The position numbers and the translations under genes were made by a program. Shown piece after piece: positions 10,101-20,315 of a stretch of DNA of 64,000 bases. A model generated the notes under the pieces. The model ran no database searches, was not told the DNA's origin, and saw only the letters and a list, made by a program, of their open reading frames with translations. Position 1 is the first letter of the stretch. Each line of letters starts with the position of its first letter. The stretch covers positions 1 to 64,000 of the forward strand of contig NZ_JFZC01000040.1 in the NCBI RefSeq assembly GCF_000648615.1. The letters run 5' to 3'. Source of the DNA: Sporolactobacillus terrae DSM 11697 (GTDB lineage Bacteria; Bacillota; Bacilli; Bacillales; Sporolactobacillaceae).

Positions 10101-10622
10101 GAGCAAGTCAAACGGATTCGTACAAAATCAGGGCAGCCAATGGCCTTTTTTTCCGCAAGTGATGAATCTGGATTAATTGACACCGTTTGTTTCCCAAATA
10201 CGTATGAAAAGATTGAGCAATGGATGAATAATGGTCAGATGCTCGTCATTCAAGCGAAAAAGTCGTCAGGAAAACAGAACAATCCGCAGCTTATCCTTCA
10301 ACGGGCACTTTCGTTAAAGGATTATCTTGATGAATGGGACACTGCGCTTTTTTTGAGAATTGATCAGGCACATCATCAGCCTCAGCTTCTTGAAAAAGTG
10401 AAACAGGCCATTGAAACTGCCCCAGGACTGCATCGCGTGATTCTTTATTACGAAGCGACTAAACGTACGGTGGCACTTGGATTAAACCATGCGGTTCAGA
10501 TCAATGAATCGCTTGTCAAGTCGATGCGCAGCTTGCTCGGGGAGCAGAATGTCATGGCGAAACGAATGATGGGAAACGGAGCTGCTCGCAAACCTCGGAA
10601 AGACGATCAGCGGTTTTCTTGA
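7191..10622 (+). CDS. dnaE: DNA polymerase III alpha subunit, DnaE type
   Basis: The DnaE replicative polymerase, which in Bacillus extends RNA primers before handing over to PolC. The 1143 residues comprise a PHP domain (HLHVHSEYNLLDS at residues 4-16), the C-family polymerase core with catalytic aspartates in PDIDLDFPD (about 389-397), GFNRSHAVAYS, a helix-hairpin-helix region near residue 815 and an OB-fold near 970. It lacks the DEDD exonuclease of PolC. AGGAGG stands 8 bases before ATG. The B. subtilis neighbours ytrH, ytrI and malic enzyme that follow dnaE are absent here; accD is next. Confidence 0.96.
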   Translation: MGFVHLHVHSEYNLLDSTCRISDLVAQAKRAGQKAIAITDRNVMYGVVPFYQACRDAGLHPVIGMEVALDGSMSTEVGAARPKPAASMPVLVLLAQNDLGYQNLVQLSSLVQLNTRDYVSLDQLKRYTDGLIALSGGTDGPVDQALAIGEPKRAEQWAVGLQTLFSGRFLLEIQRQGDGSQRQIEKQVLEIAKRRSIRCAATGTIHYLSKNDAKAHACLRCIKDGTKLAEQPQDPRDLSFQTTEAMLERFTDLPETIVVTEKIAAACQVSFSFGRARLPHFPIPDGMTAGQKLREQCAKGLKERYSDVNETIEARLNDELSIIDQMGFNDYFLIVADLVAHARHSGYLPGPGRGSAAGSLVAYVLKITEVDPIRYHLLFERFLNPERVTMPDIDLDFPDVNRDQMIAYAFEKYGHDHVAQIITFGTLAAKAAIRDVGRALGTDPRLVDRMARLIPGVPKMSLEKAYKNSDKLKKLLQASTEAAALFTLARRVEGLPRHTSIHAAGVILSDQPLKRSVPIQSGHEGIPVTQYPMDVLESLGLLKIDFLGLRNLTFMREVLKRTPAFREGRMTIDSIPLDDPETFQLLCSGNTMGIFQLESEGMRQVLRKLKPTEFEDIVAVNALYRPGPSQFIDQYIRRKHGLEKVVYPHPDLAPILRPTYGVLVYQEQIMQIAVQMAGYTLGKADILRRAVGKKKRELLEAQKKTFISGCIACHYSEQTAHQLFDLIVRFANYGFNRSHAVAYSFLSYRLAYLKAHEPQSFMAAHLTGIIGNQEKMEATLRELRDQGIRLLPPSINESVGSFEPSEQAIRFGLSGIKNVGIGAIEALVEERTKHGSFKNLYDFCRRVPARKVNRKAIESMIFAGAFDLFGVDRAGLLATLDRALQFGEEQQKQSEGQASFLIPEHDEENYIEVPPLTPAEKMHYEHEALGLFLSAHPIEDYRDALPQSVLTVRETEQLAEGNDALLAVMVEQVKRIRTKSGQPMAFFSASDESGLIDTVCFPNTYEKIEQWMNNGQMLVIQAKKSSGKQNNPQLILQRALSLKDYLDEWDTALFLRIDQAHHQPQLLEKVKQAIETAPGLHRVILYYEATKRTVALGLNHAVQINESLVKSMRSLLGEQNVMAKRMMGNGAARKPRKDDQRFS

Positions 10623-10649
10623 GCGGAACGATCAGGGATGTCACTTATT

Positions 10650-10674
10650 TTTTGATGGAACGTTTGTTATAATG
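10650..10674 (+). promoter_or_regulatory. Extended -10 promoter upstream of accDA
   Basis: TGTTATAAT (10665-10673) is an extended -10 with a perfect TATAAT. The -35 is weak. It gives a leader of about 180 bases before accD. No FapR-type operator is recognised here. Confidence 0.5.
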
Positions 10675-10857
10675 GTGTGGTTTAGTGCATTTTTCAATTC
10701 AGGATCGCAATCGGAACGCATTTATTTTATCTCTATTTTTATAGGACAACCCGGATGAATATTCGACGATTCCATGAATTATACGTGAAGAAATAGTGAC
10801 ATGTTGTCCGACAAAGCAAATCACGAGCTTTGACTATGTAAGAGGGTGATATACTTG

Positions 10858-11727
10858 ATGAAGGACTTTTTTACCAAGAAAAAAAAGTACGCAACCGTCC
10901 CATCCGCAAAAGCGAGACAGGATGTTCCTGAGGGCATTGTCCGTAAATGCCCAAAATGCAAGAAGATAATGTATGTCAAAGAATTGAAGAAGCATCTGTT
11001 TGTTTGTCAATCTTGCGGCTACCATTATCCCATCGGTGCGTATGAACGTGCGGAAATGCTTTTTGACGCAGATTCATATGTCGAATTTGACAAGAATATG
11101 GTTTCATTAAATCCGCTTCAGTTTCCCAATTATATGCATAAATTGGAATCGGATCGCAAAAAGACCAAGTTGAACGAAGCGGTTTGGACAGGAAAAGGCC
11201 GGATTGAAGGCTGTGAATGTGCGGTAGCTATTATGGATAAAGGCTTCCGGATGGGCAGCATGGGCTCGGTTGTCGGTGAAAAGATTACGCGAATGGTTGA
11301 ATATGCCGGGAAACAGGGAATACCGGTCATTATCTTTTCAGCATCCGGCGGGGCACGTATGCAGGAAGGTGTCCTCAGCTTGATGCAAATGGCAAAAACG
11401 AGTGCTGCACTAAAGGGCTTCAGCGAGAACGGCGGTCTCTATATTTCAATCATGACCCACCCGACCACTGGTGGGGTTTCGGCAAGCTTTGCTTCTTTGG
11501 GCGACTATAACCTTGCTGAACCAGGGGCATTAATCGGCTTTGCCGGGCGGCGCATTATTGAACAGACGATCGGTGCGGAGCTCCCTCCGGATTTTCAGAC
11601 GGCTGAATTTCTGTTGAAGCACGGACAGCTCGATCAAGTCATCCCACGCGCTGAATTAAGAACCGTTTTGGGACAGATCTTGTCGATTCATACGGAAGGG
11701 AGTGCTGAAGCATGGGACCGGAACTAG
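10858..11727 (+). CDS. accD: Acetyl-CoA carboxylase, carboxyltransferase beta subunit
   Basis: With AccA it transfers the carboxyl group from carboxybiotin to acetyl-CoA, making malonyl-CoA for fatty acid synthesis. A four-cysteine zinc ribbon (CPKC ... CQSC) lies at about residues 31-54, followed by the crotonase-like carboxyltransferase domain with [11 protein letters not shown]. The start is ATG 10858 or TTG 10855, both placed after GGTGAT; B. subtilis AccD begins similarly (MLKDIFTKKKK). The end overlaps the start of accA, so the subunits are translationally coupled. Biotin carboxylase and BCCP genes are not in the window. Confidence 0.95.
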   Translation: MKDFFTKKKKYATVPSAKARQDVPEGIVRKCPKCKKIMYVKELKKHLFVCQSCGYHYPIGAYERAEMLFDADSYVEFDKNMVSLNPLQFPNYMHKLESDRKKTKLNEAVWTGKGRIEGCECAVAIMDKGFRMGSMGSVVGEKITRMVEYAGKQGIPVIIFSASGGARMQEGVLSLMQMAKTSAALKGFSENGGLYISIMTHPTTGGVSASFASLGDYNLAEPGALIGFAGRRIIEQTIGAELPPDFQTAEFLLKHGQLDQVIPRAELRTVLGQILSIHTEGSAEAWDRN

Positions 11728-12725
11728 AATTTGAAAAGCCGATTCATGAGCTTCAGGGGAAAATAGCTGAATTAAAACAGTTTATGGATGAGAAGGGCAT
11801 TGACCTCTCCGATGAATTGAATCACCTGCAAGAACGACTGGCAAACCTTGAAAAAGAAACTTACGGCAGCATGACTCCTTGGGAACGTGTCGGTGTCGCC
11901 AGAAAATTGAACCGCCCGACAACATTGGATTATATTCCGCTTCTTTTTACAGATTTTCTTGAATGTCACGGTGACCGACTCTATGGCGATGATTCGGCAA
12001 TTGTAGGCGGAATCGCAAAATTTCATGGATGCCCGGTCACGGTTATCGGCGAACAACGCGGCAGGGATACAAAAGAAAACATTATGCGTAATTTTGGAAG
12101 TCCTCATCCGGAAGGCTATCGCAAAGCGTTGCGTCTGATGAAACAGGCAGATAAGTTTCATCGGCCGATCATTACCTTTATAGATACAAAAGGAGCGTTT
12201 CCAGGGCAAGCTGCTGAGGAACGCGGCCAAAGCGAAGCGATTGCCCGCAATCTTTATGAAATGTCTTGGCTGTCCGTACCGGTCATTTGTGTCGTAATCG
12301 GTGAGGGAGCAAGCGGCGGGGCACTTGCCATCGGTGTCGGCAATCAGATTTTAATGCTGGAAAATTCCTGGTACTCGGTTATTTCGCCCGAAGGAGCTGC
12401 AGCATTACTGTGGAAAGATGCCGGTCAAGCAGAAAAAGCCGCAGAAACGATGAAAATTACCGGATCAGATTTGAAAAAACTCGGCATTATTGATAAACTG
12501 ATTCCGGAGGTTTTGGGCGGTGCACATAATGACCCGAAGAAACAAGCTGAACGCATTGATCAGGCGCTCGTGGCTTCGATGGAACAATTGGGTCAATTAA
12601 GTCCCGATCAAGTTCGCCAGCAGCGGTTGGCCAAGTATCGCGAGATCGGTGATTACGATACTGCCCAGACGAATCAAACCGATCTTTCTGTTTTTTCTTA
12701 TTCATCTTCATCAGATAAGCAATAG
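11712..12725 (+). CDS. accA: Acetyl-CoA carboxylase, carboxyltransferase alpha subunit
   Basis: Partner of AccD in the heterotetrameric carboxyltransferase. The 337 residues are typical, with an N-terminal helical region (residues 1-60) and a crotonase-type core carrying [22 protein letters not shown] and [12 protein letters not shown]. It starts inside accD (16-base overlap), with a ribosome site (GGAGTG) in the accD coding sequence. pfkA follows after about 30 bases, so accDA-pfkA-pyk may be partly co-transcribed. Confidence 0.96.
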   Translation: MGPELEFEKPIHELQGKIAELKQFMDEKGIDLSDELNHLQERLANLEKETYGSMTPWERVGVARKLNRPTTLDYIPLLFTDFLECHGDRLYGDDSAIVGGIAKFHGCPVTVIGEQRGRDTKENIMRNFGSPHPEGYRKALRLMKQADKFHRPIITFIDTKGAFPGQAAEERGQSEAIARNLYEMSWLSVPVICVVIGEGASGGALAIGVGNQILMLENSWYSVISPEGAAALLWKDAGQAEKAAETMKITGSDLKKLGIIDKLIPEVLGGAHNDPKKQAERIDQALVASMEQLGQLSPDQVRQQRLAKYREIGDYDTAQTNQTDLSVFSYSSSSDKQ

Positions 12726-12737
12726 TAAGGACACTAA

Positions 12738-13715
<978 letters not shown>

Positions 13716-13736
13716 ATTGCTGGAGGGAACTATTTA

Positions 13737-15179
13737 ATGAAAAAAACAAAGATTGTTTGTACACTGGGGCCATCAAGTGATACGGTTGAAATGCTTGTCA
13801 AAATGATTAACGCAGGAATGAATGTTGCGCGTTTTAATTTCTCGCATGGTGATCATGAAGAACACCATCAAAAAGTACTTAACCTTCGTGAAGCGATGAA
13901 GATTACCGGCAAAACGATTGGTATTCTTCTCGATACAAAGGGACCGGAAATTCGTACACATGATATGGCAACGCCGGAAGTTCTTCTTGAAGAAGGAAAA
14001 TCGGTTGATATTTCGACGAAAGAAGTTGCCGGAACAGCAGAAGAATTCTCCATTACTTACGCAGAATTGATTGACGACATTCATGTTGGTTCAAAGATTC
14101 TGATCGATGACGGCTTAGTTGAACTTGAAGTGACAGGTATCGATAAAGAAGCCGGACTTATCCATAACAAAATCTTGAATACGGGTGTTCTGAAGAGCAA
14201 AAAAGGTATTATCGTACCTAACGTCAGCATCAACTTGCCGGGAATGACTGAAAAAGATGCGAATGACATCGTTTTTGGTATCGGCGAAGGCATCGACTTT
14301 ATTGCCGCTTCGTTCGTACGTCATGCATCGGATGTTAACGACATTCGCAACCTGTGCAAAGAACATGGTGCAGAAGACGTACACATCTTCCCTAAAATCG
14401 AAAGCCAAGAAGCGGTTGACAACATCGACGAAATTCTCGAAGTTTCTGATGGTATCATGATTGCCCGTGGTGACCTTGGTGTTGAAATTCCGCCGGAAGA
14501 TGTACCGCTCGTTCAGAAGCGCCTCATCAAAATGTGTAACAAAGCCGGCAAAACGGTTATTACAGCAACACAGATGCTTGATTCGATGATTCGCAACCCG
14601 CGTTGTACACGTGCCGAAGCAAGTGACGTTGCAAACGCAATCTTCGATGGTACCGACGCAATCATGCTTTCCGGTGAATCTGCATCCGGTAAATGGCCGG
14701 TTGAAGCTGTGACGACAATGAATAACATTGCACTGAAAGCAGAATCTGCGCTTGACTACAAAGCGACACTCAAGAAATTGAGCGACTCCAGCGAAGCAAC
14801 TGTAACGGCTGCAATCGGCGAAGCCGTCGCTCATACGGCATTGAACCTCGATGTTGGCGCAATCGTTACGTCGACGGTCAGCGGCTACACCGCTCGCGTT
14901 GTTTCTCACTATCGTCCGAAAGCACCAATCGTGGCGGTTACCAACTCACAACGTGTGGCAAACAAAATGTGCTTGGCATGGGGCGTGACTCCGGTACTGA
15001 GCGAACAAGCAAAGTCAACGGATGAAATGTTCGAAATCGCTGTTGACAGTGCAAAGAAAACGGAACTTGTTAAAGACGGTGATCTTGTCGTCATTACGGC
15101 AGGTCTTCCGGTTGCTGCGTCAGGCAAAACGAACATCATGCGTGTTCACCAAATCGGAGAAACACTGACACAAGCTTAA
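13737..15179 (+). CDS. pyk: Pyruvate kinase (short form)
   Basis: Converts phosphoenolpyruvate and ADP to pyruvate and ATP. The 480 residues carry the barrel (RFNFSHGD, residues 32-39), the catalytic-lysine segment [30 protein letters not shown], and the C-terminal allosteric domain. It stops where E. coli-type enzymes stop. The B. subtilis and Geobacillus enzymes have an extra PEP-utiliser-like domain of roughly 110 residues, which is missing here. The gene ends normally at a strong terminator, so this looks like a natural short form rather than a truncation. Confidence 0.95.
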   Translation: MKKTKIVCTLGPSSDTVEMLVKMINAGMNVARFNFSHGDHEEHHQKVLNLREAMKITGKTIGILLDTKGPEIRTHDMATPEVLLEEGKSVDISTKEVAGTAEEFSITYAELIDDIHVGSKILIDDGLVELEVTGIDKEAGLIHNKILNTGVLKSKKGIIVPNVSINLPGMTEKDANDIVFGIGEGIDFIAASFVRHASDVNDIRNLCKEHGAEDVHIFPKIESQEAVDNIDEILEVSDGIMIARGDLGVEIPPEDVPLVQKRLIKMCNKAGKTVITATQMLDSMIRNPRCTRAEASDVANAIFDGTDAIMLSGESASGKWPVEAVTTMNNIALKAESALDYKATLKKLSDSSEATVTAAIGEAVAHTALNLDVGAIVTSTVSGYTARVVSHYRPKAPIVAVTNSQRVANKMCLAWGVTPVLSEQAKSTDEMFEIAVDSAKKTELVKDGDLVVITAGLPVAASGKTNIMRVHQIGETLTQA

Positions 15180-15234
15180 GAAATGTGTTGAATTTCTCAA
15201 CTTATTTCTATTCAGTAAGTTCATCGTTTATGAT

Positions 15235-15268
15235 AAGAGGAGGCACATCCTAATGTGCCTCCTCTTTT
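15235..15268 (+). terminator. Terminator after pfkA-pyk
   Basis: A 14-bp perfect stem (15235-15248 with 15253-15266), tight loop and T-rich 3' end. Confidence 0.9.
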
Positions 15269-15304
15269 AATTCAAGAAAAGCGAGTAGCTAAACGGAGTG
15301 ATGA

Positions 15305-15736
15305 ATGATGATAGAATCAACAACGGAAGTCGTTGTCCGCTACAATGAGACGGATAAAATGGGCATTGTGCACCACAGTCAGTATGTCATCTATTTTGAG
15401 TTGGCGCGCACTCATTTTATCCGAGAATCTGGGATCTCTTATCGAAAAGTTGAAGAAGAGGGGCTAATGATGCCGGTGCTGGGCGTCGAGGCTCACTACC
15501 ATTCACCGGCATTCTATGATGATACACTGATCGTGAAAACCAAGATTGCTGCCTACGACAGTATCAGAATGAAATTTAATTACAAGATTTATCGCAAAAC
15601 GGATCGGAAGCTGCTTGCGGATGGTTCAAGTGAGCATTGCTGGACTGACCTGTCTTTGCGTCCGGTATCGATAAGAAGAAAGAATCCGGAATTGCATCAG
15701 CTGATCGTAGAAGCTGCCGGCAAAGCGGAAGATTAA
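15305..15736 (+). CDS. Acyl-CoA thioesterase, hotdog fold (YbgC/FadM-like)
   Basis: Predicted cytoplasmic acyl-CoA thioesterase of the 4HBT family. The 143 residues carry the N-terminal signature VRYNETDKMGIVHHSQYVIYFE (residues about 11-32, quoted in part), with Asp16 in the usual catalytic position. The start is ATG 15305 or 15308; GGAGTG at 15295-15300 fits 15308 slightly better. It lies 21 bases upstream of the fxsA-like gene. The natural acyl substrate cannot be told from sequence. Confidence 0.85.
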   Translation: MMIESTTEVVVRYNETDKMGIVHHSQYVIYFELARTHFIRESGISYRKVEEEGLMMPVLGVEAHYHSPAFYDDTLIVKTKIAAYDSIRMKFNYKIYRKTDRKLLADGSSEHCWTDLSLRPVSIRRKNPELHQLIVEAAGKAED

Positions 15737-15757
15737 AATAAGGGAGATTATAAGAAG

Positions 15758-16156
15758 ATGCTGAACAAACTGTTAATGGTGATGATCCTCTATGCCCTGG
15801 TTGAAGTCTGTACCCTTATTTATGTCGGTGGACTGATCGGTGGCTTTCATTTGCTGCTGATTTTGCTTGCATCCGCCCTTTTGGGAGCATGGATGATCAA
15901 GCAGCAAGGACTTCTTCTCATACAGAAGTTCAGGCAGGATTTCGAGCAGCGAAGAGTCCCCAGTGAACCGCTTATTGACGGGGCCGGATTGCTGATTGGT
16001 GGTCTGCTGCTCATGTTGCCTGGATTAATCAGTGACTTGGCAGGCATTATTTTGCTGATTCCTGCGGTTCGCGTCGTATTAGTCAGACGTACGTCACGTT
16101 GGATCCGTGAACGGATGCGCAGCGGCGAATTTACCTTTCACTTCTTTCGGAGATGA
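15758..16156 (+). CDS. ytzA: FxsA-family membrane protein (YtzA)
   Basis: A 132-residue inner-membrane protein of the FxsA family (named for suppression of F exclusion of phage T7 in E. coli); biochemical role unknown. Hydrophobic segments span about residues 1-28, 28-46 and 77-108, with GLLLMLPGLISDLAG as the family signature. The neighbours match B. subtilis (pyk-ytzA-ytvI-citZ). Its stop codon directly abuts the stop codon of the convergent ytvI gene with no bases between and no hairpin. Confidence 0.88.
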   Translation: MLNKLLMVMILYALVEVCTLIYVGGLIGGFHLLLILLASALLGAWMIKQQGLLLIQKFRQDFEQRRVPSEPLIDGAGLLIGGLLLMLPGLISDLAGIILLIPAVRVVLVRRTSRWIRERMRSGEFTFHFFRR

Positions 16157-17299
16157 TCAGGCGCTCTTTTTGCCTAAGATGTACTGCCAAAGGTCCATCC
16201 AAGTCCCGGAATAGTACAGTGTTTTAATGACAACAAGCACTAATGGTCCGATAATCAGACCGGCAAGGCCGAACCAACGAAATCCGAAATAAATGGAAAC
16301 AAGTGAAGCAAGCGGATCAATGCCAATACTGACGGAAATGATTTTTGGCTCCATCAGCTGCCGTTGAATGATTGCAGCGATATAGAGAGCGGTTAGGCAT
16401 ATGGTGAAGGAATAGTTGTGTGTAAAAAACTGATAGATAATCCATGGAATGAAAATAACACCGGTACCCAAATAAGGAATTAAATCAACGACTCCGGTGA
16501 TTAATGTAATGGTGATGGGATGCGGCACTTTTAAGATCAGCATGCCGACAAAAACCAAAGCCATGGTCATAAAAATGAGCAGAAACTGGGCCCGTACAAA
16601 ACCGATGCATGTTTTCTTTAATTCTGAGAGAACTTTGTAGACCGGACGCCCAATCGAAGAATGCATGGATAATCGATGAACATGAGTCTTGATCCGTTCA
16701 GAATCTTTGGATAAGAAAAATGAAGCAAGGAAAATAAAAAGTGCTGAAACCAAAGTGCTGGGAATTGTAGCGACAAATTGGCTTAAGTTGGTCAGCAACC
16801 GACCGGCTAAATCATTCAGCATGTCGACGAGTGTTCCTGCCATGCTTTCTACATTCAACTGGATCACTTTCTGCTGTCCGTTCGGAAGCCCGGAAAAAAT
16901 GTGTATGGCTTGTTCCCATGACGGCACAAGGCGTGAAAAAAAGAATGTTTGCATGTCACCAATTAGGACAGACAACTCATCCGGCACTGTCCGAGAGAGC
17001 GAAGCAACGCCGCGAATCAGAGCAAAGGCGATAAATAAAAGACTGCCGATGGAAATGGAAAAAAAAGAGAAAAGAACAACAAATGAGGCTGCTCCCCGGG
17101 GCAACCCCGTTTTTTTTTCAATAAACAGGACCAGTGGATTGATTAAGAATGCAAGCGCGCAAGCAATGATGAAGGGCAGCGCATAACGAACGGCAAGCAT
17201 TAACATCACAATGATCGATGTTGTAATCGCAATGACAACAAGGGCACGTAAAACAATAAAGATAATCGTAAGAAACGGTTGCGAATTTTGAGCGTTCAT
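16157..17299 (-). CDS. ytvI: YtvI-type integral membrane protein (AI-2E transporter family)
   Basis: A multi-pass membrane protein of the AI-2E/PerM family; B. subtilis YtvI is annotated as a sporulation integral membrane protein. It has hydrophobic pairs near the N terminus, a long extracytoplasmic stretch (about residues 95-170), and several C-terminal segments including the conserved GVVDLIPYLGTGVIFIPW-like motif (quoted in part). ATG at 17299 on the minus strand is preceded by a purine-rich ribosome site; an extension to 17368 has no such site. The protein is 380 residues. No exported substrate is known. Confidence 0.85.
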   Translation of the reverse strand: MNAQNSQPFLTIIFIVLRALVVIAITTSIIVMLMLAVRYALPFIIACALAFLINPLVLFIEKKTGLPRGAASFVVLFSFFSISIGSLLFIAFALIRGVASLSRTVPDELSVLIGDMQTFFFSRLVPSWEQAIHIFSGLPNGQQKVIQLNVESMAGTLVDMLNDLAGRLLTNLSQFVATIPSTLVSALFIFLASFFLSKDSERIKTHVHRLSMHSSIGRPVYKVLSELKKTCIGFVRAQFLLIFMTMALVFVGMLILKVPHPITITLITGVVDLIPYLGTGVIFIPWIIYQFFTHNYSFTICLTALYIAAIIQRQLMEPKIISVSIGIDPLASLVSIYFGFRWFGLAGLIIGPLVLVVIKTLYYSGTWMDLWQYILGKKSA

Positions 17300-17382
17300 G
17301 TCCTCATCCCACCTTACGTCTATAGGTATGCGGACAAGGTGCGAATATACACAGAAAACAAACTGCAAAAAAATAAAATATA

Positions 17383-17411
17383 TTCACAAATTAGTTGAAA
17401 GCATATATAAT
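17383..17411 (+). promoter_or_regulatory. Sigma-A promoter of citZ
   Basis: TTCACA (17383-17388), a 17-base spacer, and TATAAT (17406-17411). It gives a leader of about 145 bases before citZ containing the inverted repeat at 17456-17488. A second TATAAT at 17415-17420 has only a 14-base distance to TTGAAA. Confidence 0.75.
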
Positions 17412-17455
17412 CAATATAATGATGTTAAATTAGGTATCGATACGATAATTAAAAT

Positions 17456-17488
17456 GCATGAATAAAGTGGATCTGTTTTTATTCATGC
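17456..17488. promoter_or_regulatory. 11-bp inverted repeat in the citZ leader
   Basis: GCATGAATAAA (17456-17466) and TTTATTCATGC (17478-17488) are perfect reverse complements separated by 11 bases. There is no T-run, so it is not a terminator. The position downstream of the citZ promoter suggests an operator or an mRNA hairpin. The ATAAA/TTTAT edges recall CcpC sites in spirit, but the match is not convincing. Confidence 0.5.
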
Positions 17489-17563
17489 CAATCGAATGAA
17501 TGGGCACTTTGACAGAGCAAAGTTCTGCGCAGAAAAAGAGATGTTATTAGGGAGGGGACCAAT

Positions 17564-18679
17564 GTGACCATGACAAGAGGGCTTGAAGGCATTGTTGCTA
17601 CAACATCAGCCATCAGTTCAATAAAAGATGATGTACTTACCTATCGTGGATACAGGATACAGGACTTGGCCGAACAAACAACTTTTGAAGAAGTCATTTA
17701 TCTGTTGTGGAACGGAGATCTTCCAACATCAGAACAGTTGTCCGTGTTCCGAAAATCGCTTGCGGCTAACGCTGCTGTCCCTGATGAACTGTTCGCAATG
17801 ATGAAGATGTGCCCGCTCGATCAGGTGCACCCAATGGCCGTATTACGCTCGGCCGTCTCAAACCTTGGTATCTATGATACCGACGCTGAACGGGCAGGTA
17901 TTGAAGCAAATCAGACTAAGGCGATTCGGCTGCAAGCTAAAATGGCCACACTCGTTGCCGGGTTTTCGAGAATTCGCCAGGGTCTTGACCCGGTATCGCC
18001 TGACCCATCGAAGCATTTTGCGGAAAATTTCCTCTATATGCTGCGCGGAAAAGCGCCTTCAGACCTTGAGGCGAAATTGTTGGATCACGCATTGATTCTT
18101 CATGCAGATCACGAACTGAATGCCTCAACATTTACAGCACGTGTTTGTGTTGCAACACTATCCGACATCTATTCGGGAATAACGGCAGCAATCGGTGCAT
18201 TGAAAGGCCCGCTCCATGGCGGCGCAAATGAGCAAGTCATGCACATGCTCGAAGAAATTGGATCGATCGATTGGGTTGATGATTATATCTATGAAGCGCT
18301 TGCAGCAAAAAAGAAAATTATGGGTTTTGGTCACAGAGTCTATAAAAATGGTGACCCGCGGGCACGTATCCTTAAAGATATGGCACGACAAATCAGCGAA
18401 CTGCACGAAGATACACGTCTTTATGAGATGTCGCTCAGAATTGAACAAATCATGAAAGCGAAAAAAGGGCTGCTGCCGAATACGGATTTCTATTCAGCAA
18501 CCCTGTACCATCTCCTAGGCATTGACCACGATTTATTTACGCCTGTCTTTCCAGTGAGCAGAACATCGGGTTGGGCGGCACACATCATGGAACAGTATAA
18601 AGATAACCGTCTTATTCGCCCGCGTGCTGAATACAATGGTCCACATCTGCGGCGCGTTACCCCCATTGATTTGCGCTGA
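17564..18679 (+). CDS. citZ: Citrate synthase
   Basis: Condenses acetyl-CoA and oxaloacetate to citrate. The 371 residues match the short Gram-positive type II form. Active-site histidines are in HADHELNAST and GFGHRVYKNGDPRA, and the C-terminal catalytic Asp is in the FPVSRTSGW region context. GTG at 17564 is favoured because GGAGGGG at 17551-17557 precedes it by 6-7 bases; the in-frame ATG at 17570 is too far. icd follows after 68 bases, as in the B. subtilis citZ-icd-mdh operon, but mdh is absent here. Confidence 0.95.
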   Translation: MTMTRGLEGIVATTSAISSIKDDVLTYRGYRIQDLAEQTTFEEVIYLLWNGDLPTSEQLSVFRKSLAANAAVPDELFAMMKMCPLDQVHPMAVLRSAVSNLGIYDTDAERAGIEANQTKAIRLQAKMATLVAGFSRIRQGLDPVSPDPSKHFAENFLYMLRGKAPSDLEAKLLDHALILHADHELNASTFTARVCVATLSDIYSGITAAIGALKGPLHGGANEQVMHMLEEIGSIDWVDDYIYEALAAKKKIMGFGHRVYKNGDPRARILKDMARQISELHEDTRLYEMSLRIEQIMKAKKGLLPNTDFYSATLYHLLGIDHDLFTPVFPVSRTSGWAAHIMEQYKDNRLIRPRAEYNGPHLRRVTPIDLR

Positions 18680-18747
18680 AACAGAAGATGACTAAGTGAA
18701 TGGACTGTAAATCGGATCAGAAAAACAGGTATGGAGGACAGAATTTG

Positions 18748-20016
18748 ATGACACAAAAACAGCAAATTAAAGTAGATCAACGCAGCCTAGTCGTTCCCGA
18801 TCATCCGATTATTCCCTTTATTGAAGGAGACGGAATTGGACCGGAAGTGTGGCAAGCAGCTTCACGTGTTCTTAATGCAGCGGTTCAAAAGGCATATCAA
18901 GGAAAGAAAAGTATTGTGTGGAAAGAAGTATATGCTGGTCAGAAGGCGTTTGACCAGACAGGAGAATGGCTGCCAAAAGAAACGGTCGATGCAATTCGAA
19001 CCTATGTAGTCGCCATTAAAGGACCACTCACAACCCCGGTAGGCGGCGGCATTCGTTCGCTTAATGTCGCGCTTCGCCAGCAGCTCGATTTGTTTACATG
19101 TCTAAGACCGGTACGTTATTTTGAAGGCGTTCCATCACCGCTCAAGCATCCAGAAAAGGTTGACATGGTTATTTTTCGCGAAAATACGGAAGACATTTAT
19201 GCAGGCATTGAGTTTCCGGCAGAATCATCTGATGCTGAAAGGCTGATCCGTTTTCTGCAAGAAGAAATGAATGTTCAAAAGATTCGTTTTCCTGAAACGT
19301 CTGGGATCGGCATTAAGCCGGTTTCAAAAGAAGGGACGGAGCGGCTGGTTCGCGCGGCCATCCGCTACGCCATTCGTGAAAATAGGAAAAGTGTGACTCT
19401 TGTGCACAAAGGAAACATTATGAAATTCACCGAGGGAGCTTTTAAGAACTGGGGCTACGCATTGGCCGAGCGCGAATTTCCGGATCAAACGTTTACGTGG
19501 AGTCACTATGAGTCCGTGACGAAAAAGCAGGGGAAAGCAGCTGCAGATCAGCAATTGCATGCGGCATTGCAAGATGGCCGTGTGCTCGTCAAGGACGCGA
19601 TTGCCGATAACTTCTTGCAGCAGATTCTGATTCGTCCGGAAGATTTCGATGTCGTTGCAACATTGAATCTAAACGGTGACTATATCTCCGATGCACTGGC
19701 AGCGCAGGTTGGCGGGATCGGCATTGCTCCGGGAGCAAACATCAATTTTGAGACAGGTACCGCTCTTTTTGAAGCAACGCATGGAACCGCACCAACCTTT
19801 GCAGGGCTGGATAAGGTCAATCCATCGTCCCTTCTTCTTTCCGCAGTGCTTATGCTTGAATATCTGAAGTGGTACGAACCAGCAAAAGCAATTATGAACG
19901 CGATTGAAAAAACCATTGCCAGCAAGATCGTGACCTTTGATTTTGCCCAATTAATGGACGATGCAACTGAAGTGAAATGCTCGGAATTTGCTGATGCACT
20001 GATTCGAAATCTTTGA
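18748..20016 (+). CDS. icd: Isocitrate dehydrogenase (NADP-type)
   Basis: Oxidatively decarboxylates isocitrate to 2-oxoglutarate. The 422 residues are full length for the bacterial NADP enzyme. Visible are the substrate loop [18 protein letters not shown] (Ser and Arg residues), [27 protein letters not shown] and the nucleotide region [16 protein letters not shown] at 18733-18737 serves ATG 18748 or TTG 18745; an extension to 18700 is not supported. With citZ it forms an oxidative branch to 2-oxoglutarate, likely for glutamate synthesis. Confidence 0.95.
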   Translation: MTQKQQIKVDQRSLVVPDHPIIPFIEGDGIGPEVWQAASRVLNAAVQKAYQGKKSIVWKEVYAGQKAFDQTGEWLPKETVDAIRTYVVAIKGPLTTPVGGGIRSLNVALRQQLDLFTCLRPVRYFEGVPSPLKHPEKVDMVIFRENTEDIYAGIEFPAESSDAERLIRFLQEEMNVQKIRFPETSGIGIKPVSKEGTERLVRAAIRYAIRENRKSVTLVHKGNIMKFTEGAFKNWGYALAEREFPDQTFTWSHYESVTKKQGKAAADQQLHAALQDGRVLVKDAIADNFLQQILIRPEDFDVVATLNLNGDYISDALAAQVGGIGIAPGANINFETGTALFEATHGTAPTFAGLDKVNPSSLLLSAVLMLEYLKWYEPAKAIMNAIEKTIASKIVTFDFAQLMDDATEVKCSEFADALIRNL

Positions 20017-20121
20017 TTGAATACACTTAATCATTGCCCGGATAAATGACGCAGTTCATAGGAAATCTCTTTCCTATTCGTATAAAAATTCATGCATGAA
20101 AATGCAGATCCACATATAAGG

Positions 20122-20145
20122 AAAAACGGGCAAAAAGCGCCCGGT
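20122..20145 (-). terminator. Terminator hairpin inside repeat R2
   Basis: Read on the minus strand, CGGGC pairs with GCCCG around an AT-rich loop and a T-run follows. It is equivalent to the hairpin at 60-86. Confidence 0.65.
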
Positions 20146-20278
20146 CCCTATTCTTCAGCCATGTGTGATGAACTTGTGTCTTTTCGGTCTGAATCGTCGC
20201 TTCGGTTACTCGCTTGCCGCGGGCGTCAGAGTACCTCCACTTTGATTCTCGGTCAAGACACAGGTCTATTGGCTTGAA
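20122..20278 (-). repeat. Dispersed intergenic repeat, copy R2
   Basis: On the minus strand this reads GAATCAAAGTGGAGG, then the exact core CCCGCGGCAAGCGAG (plus-strand 20209-20223), CGATTCAG, ACCGAAAAGACAC, CATCACACATGG and a terminator hairpin. It matches R1 and R3 over long stretches. It occupies part of the 635-base gap between icd and pstS, where B. subtilis has mdh. No gene is visible in 20017-20651. Confidence 0.85.
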
Positions 20279-20315
20279 GACGGGGCAAATCTTATATTTT
20301 CTTATCTTATCCTGT

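Noticed and set aside
14115-14909. Long minus-strand ORF (264 codons) inside pyk
   Set aside because: A shadow of the strongly biased pyk codon pattern on the opposite strand; no domain, no ribosome site.
20092-20277. 61-codon ORF in the icd-pstS gap
   Set aside because: It lies entirely within repeat R2, whose similarity to other copies does not respect a reading frame.
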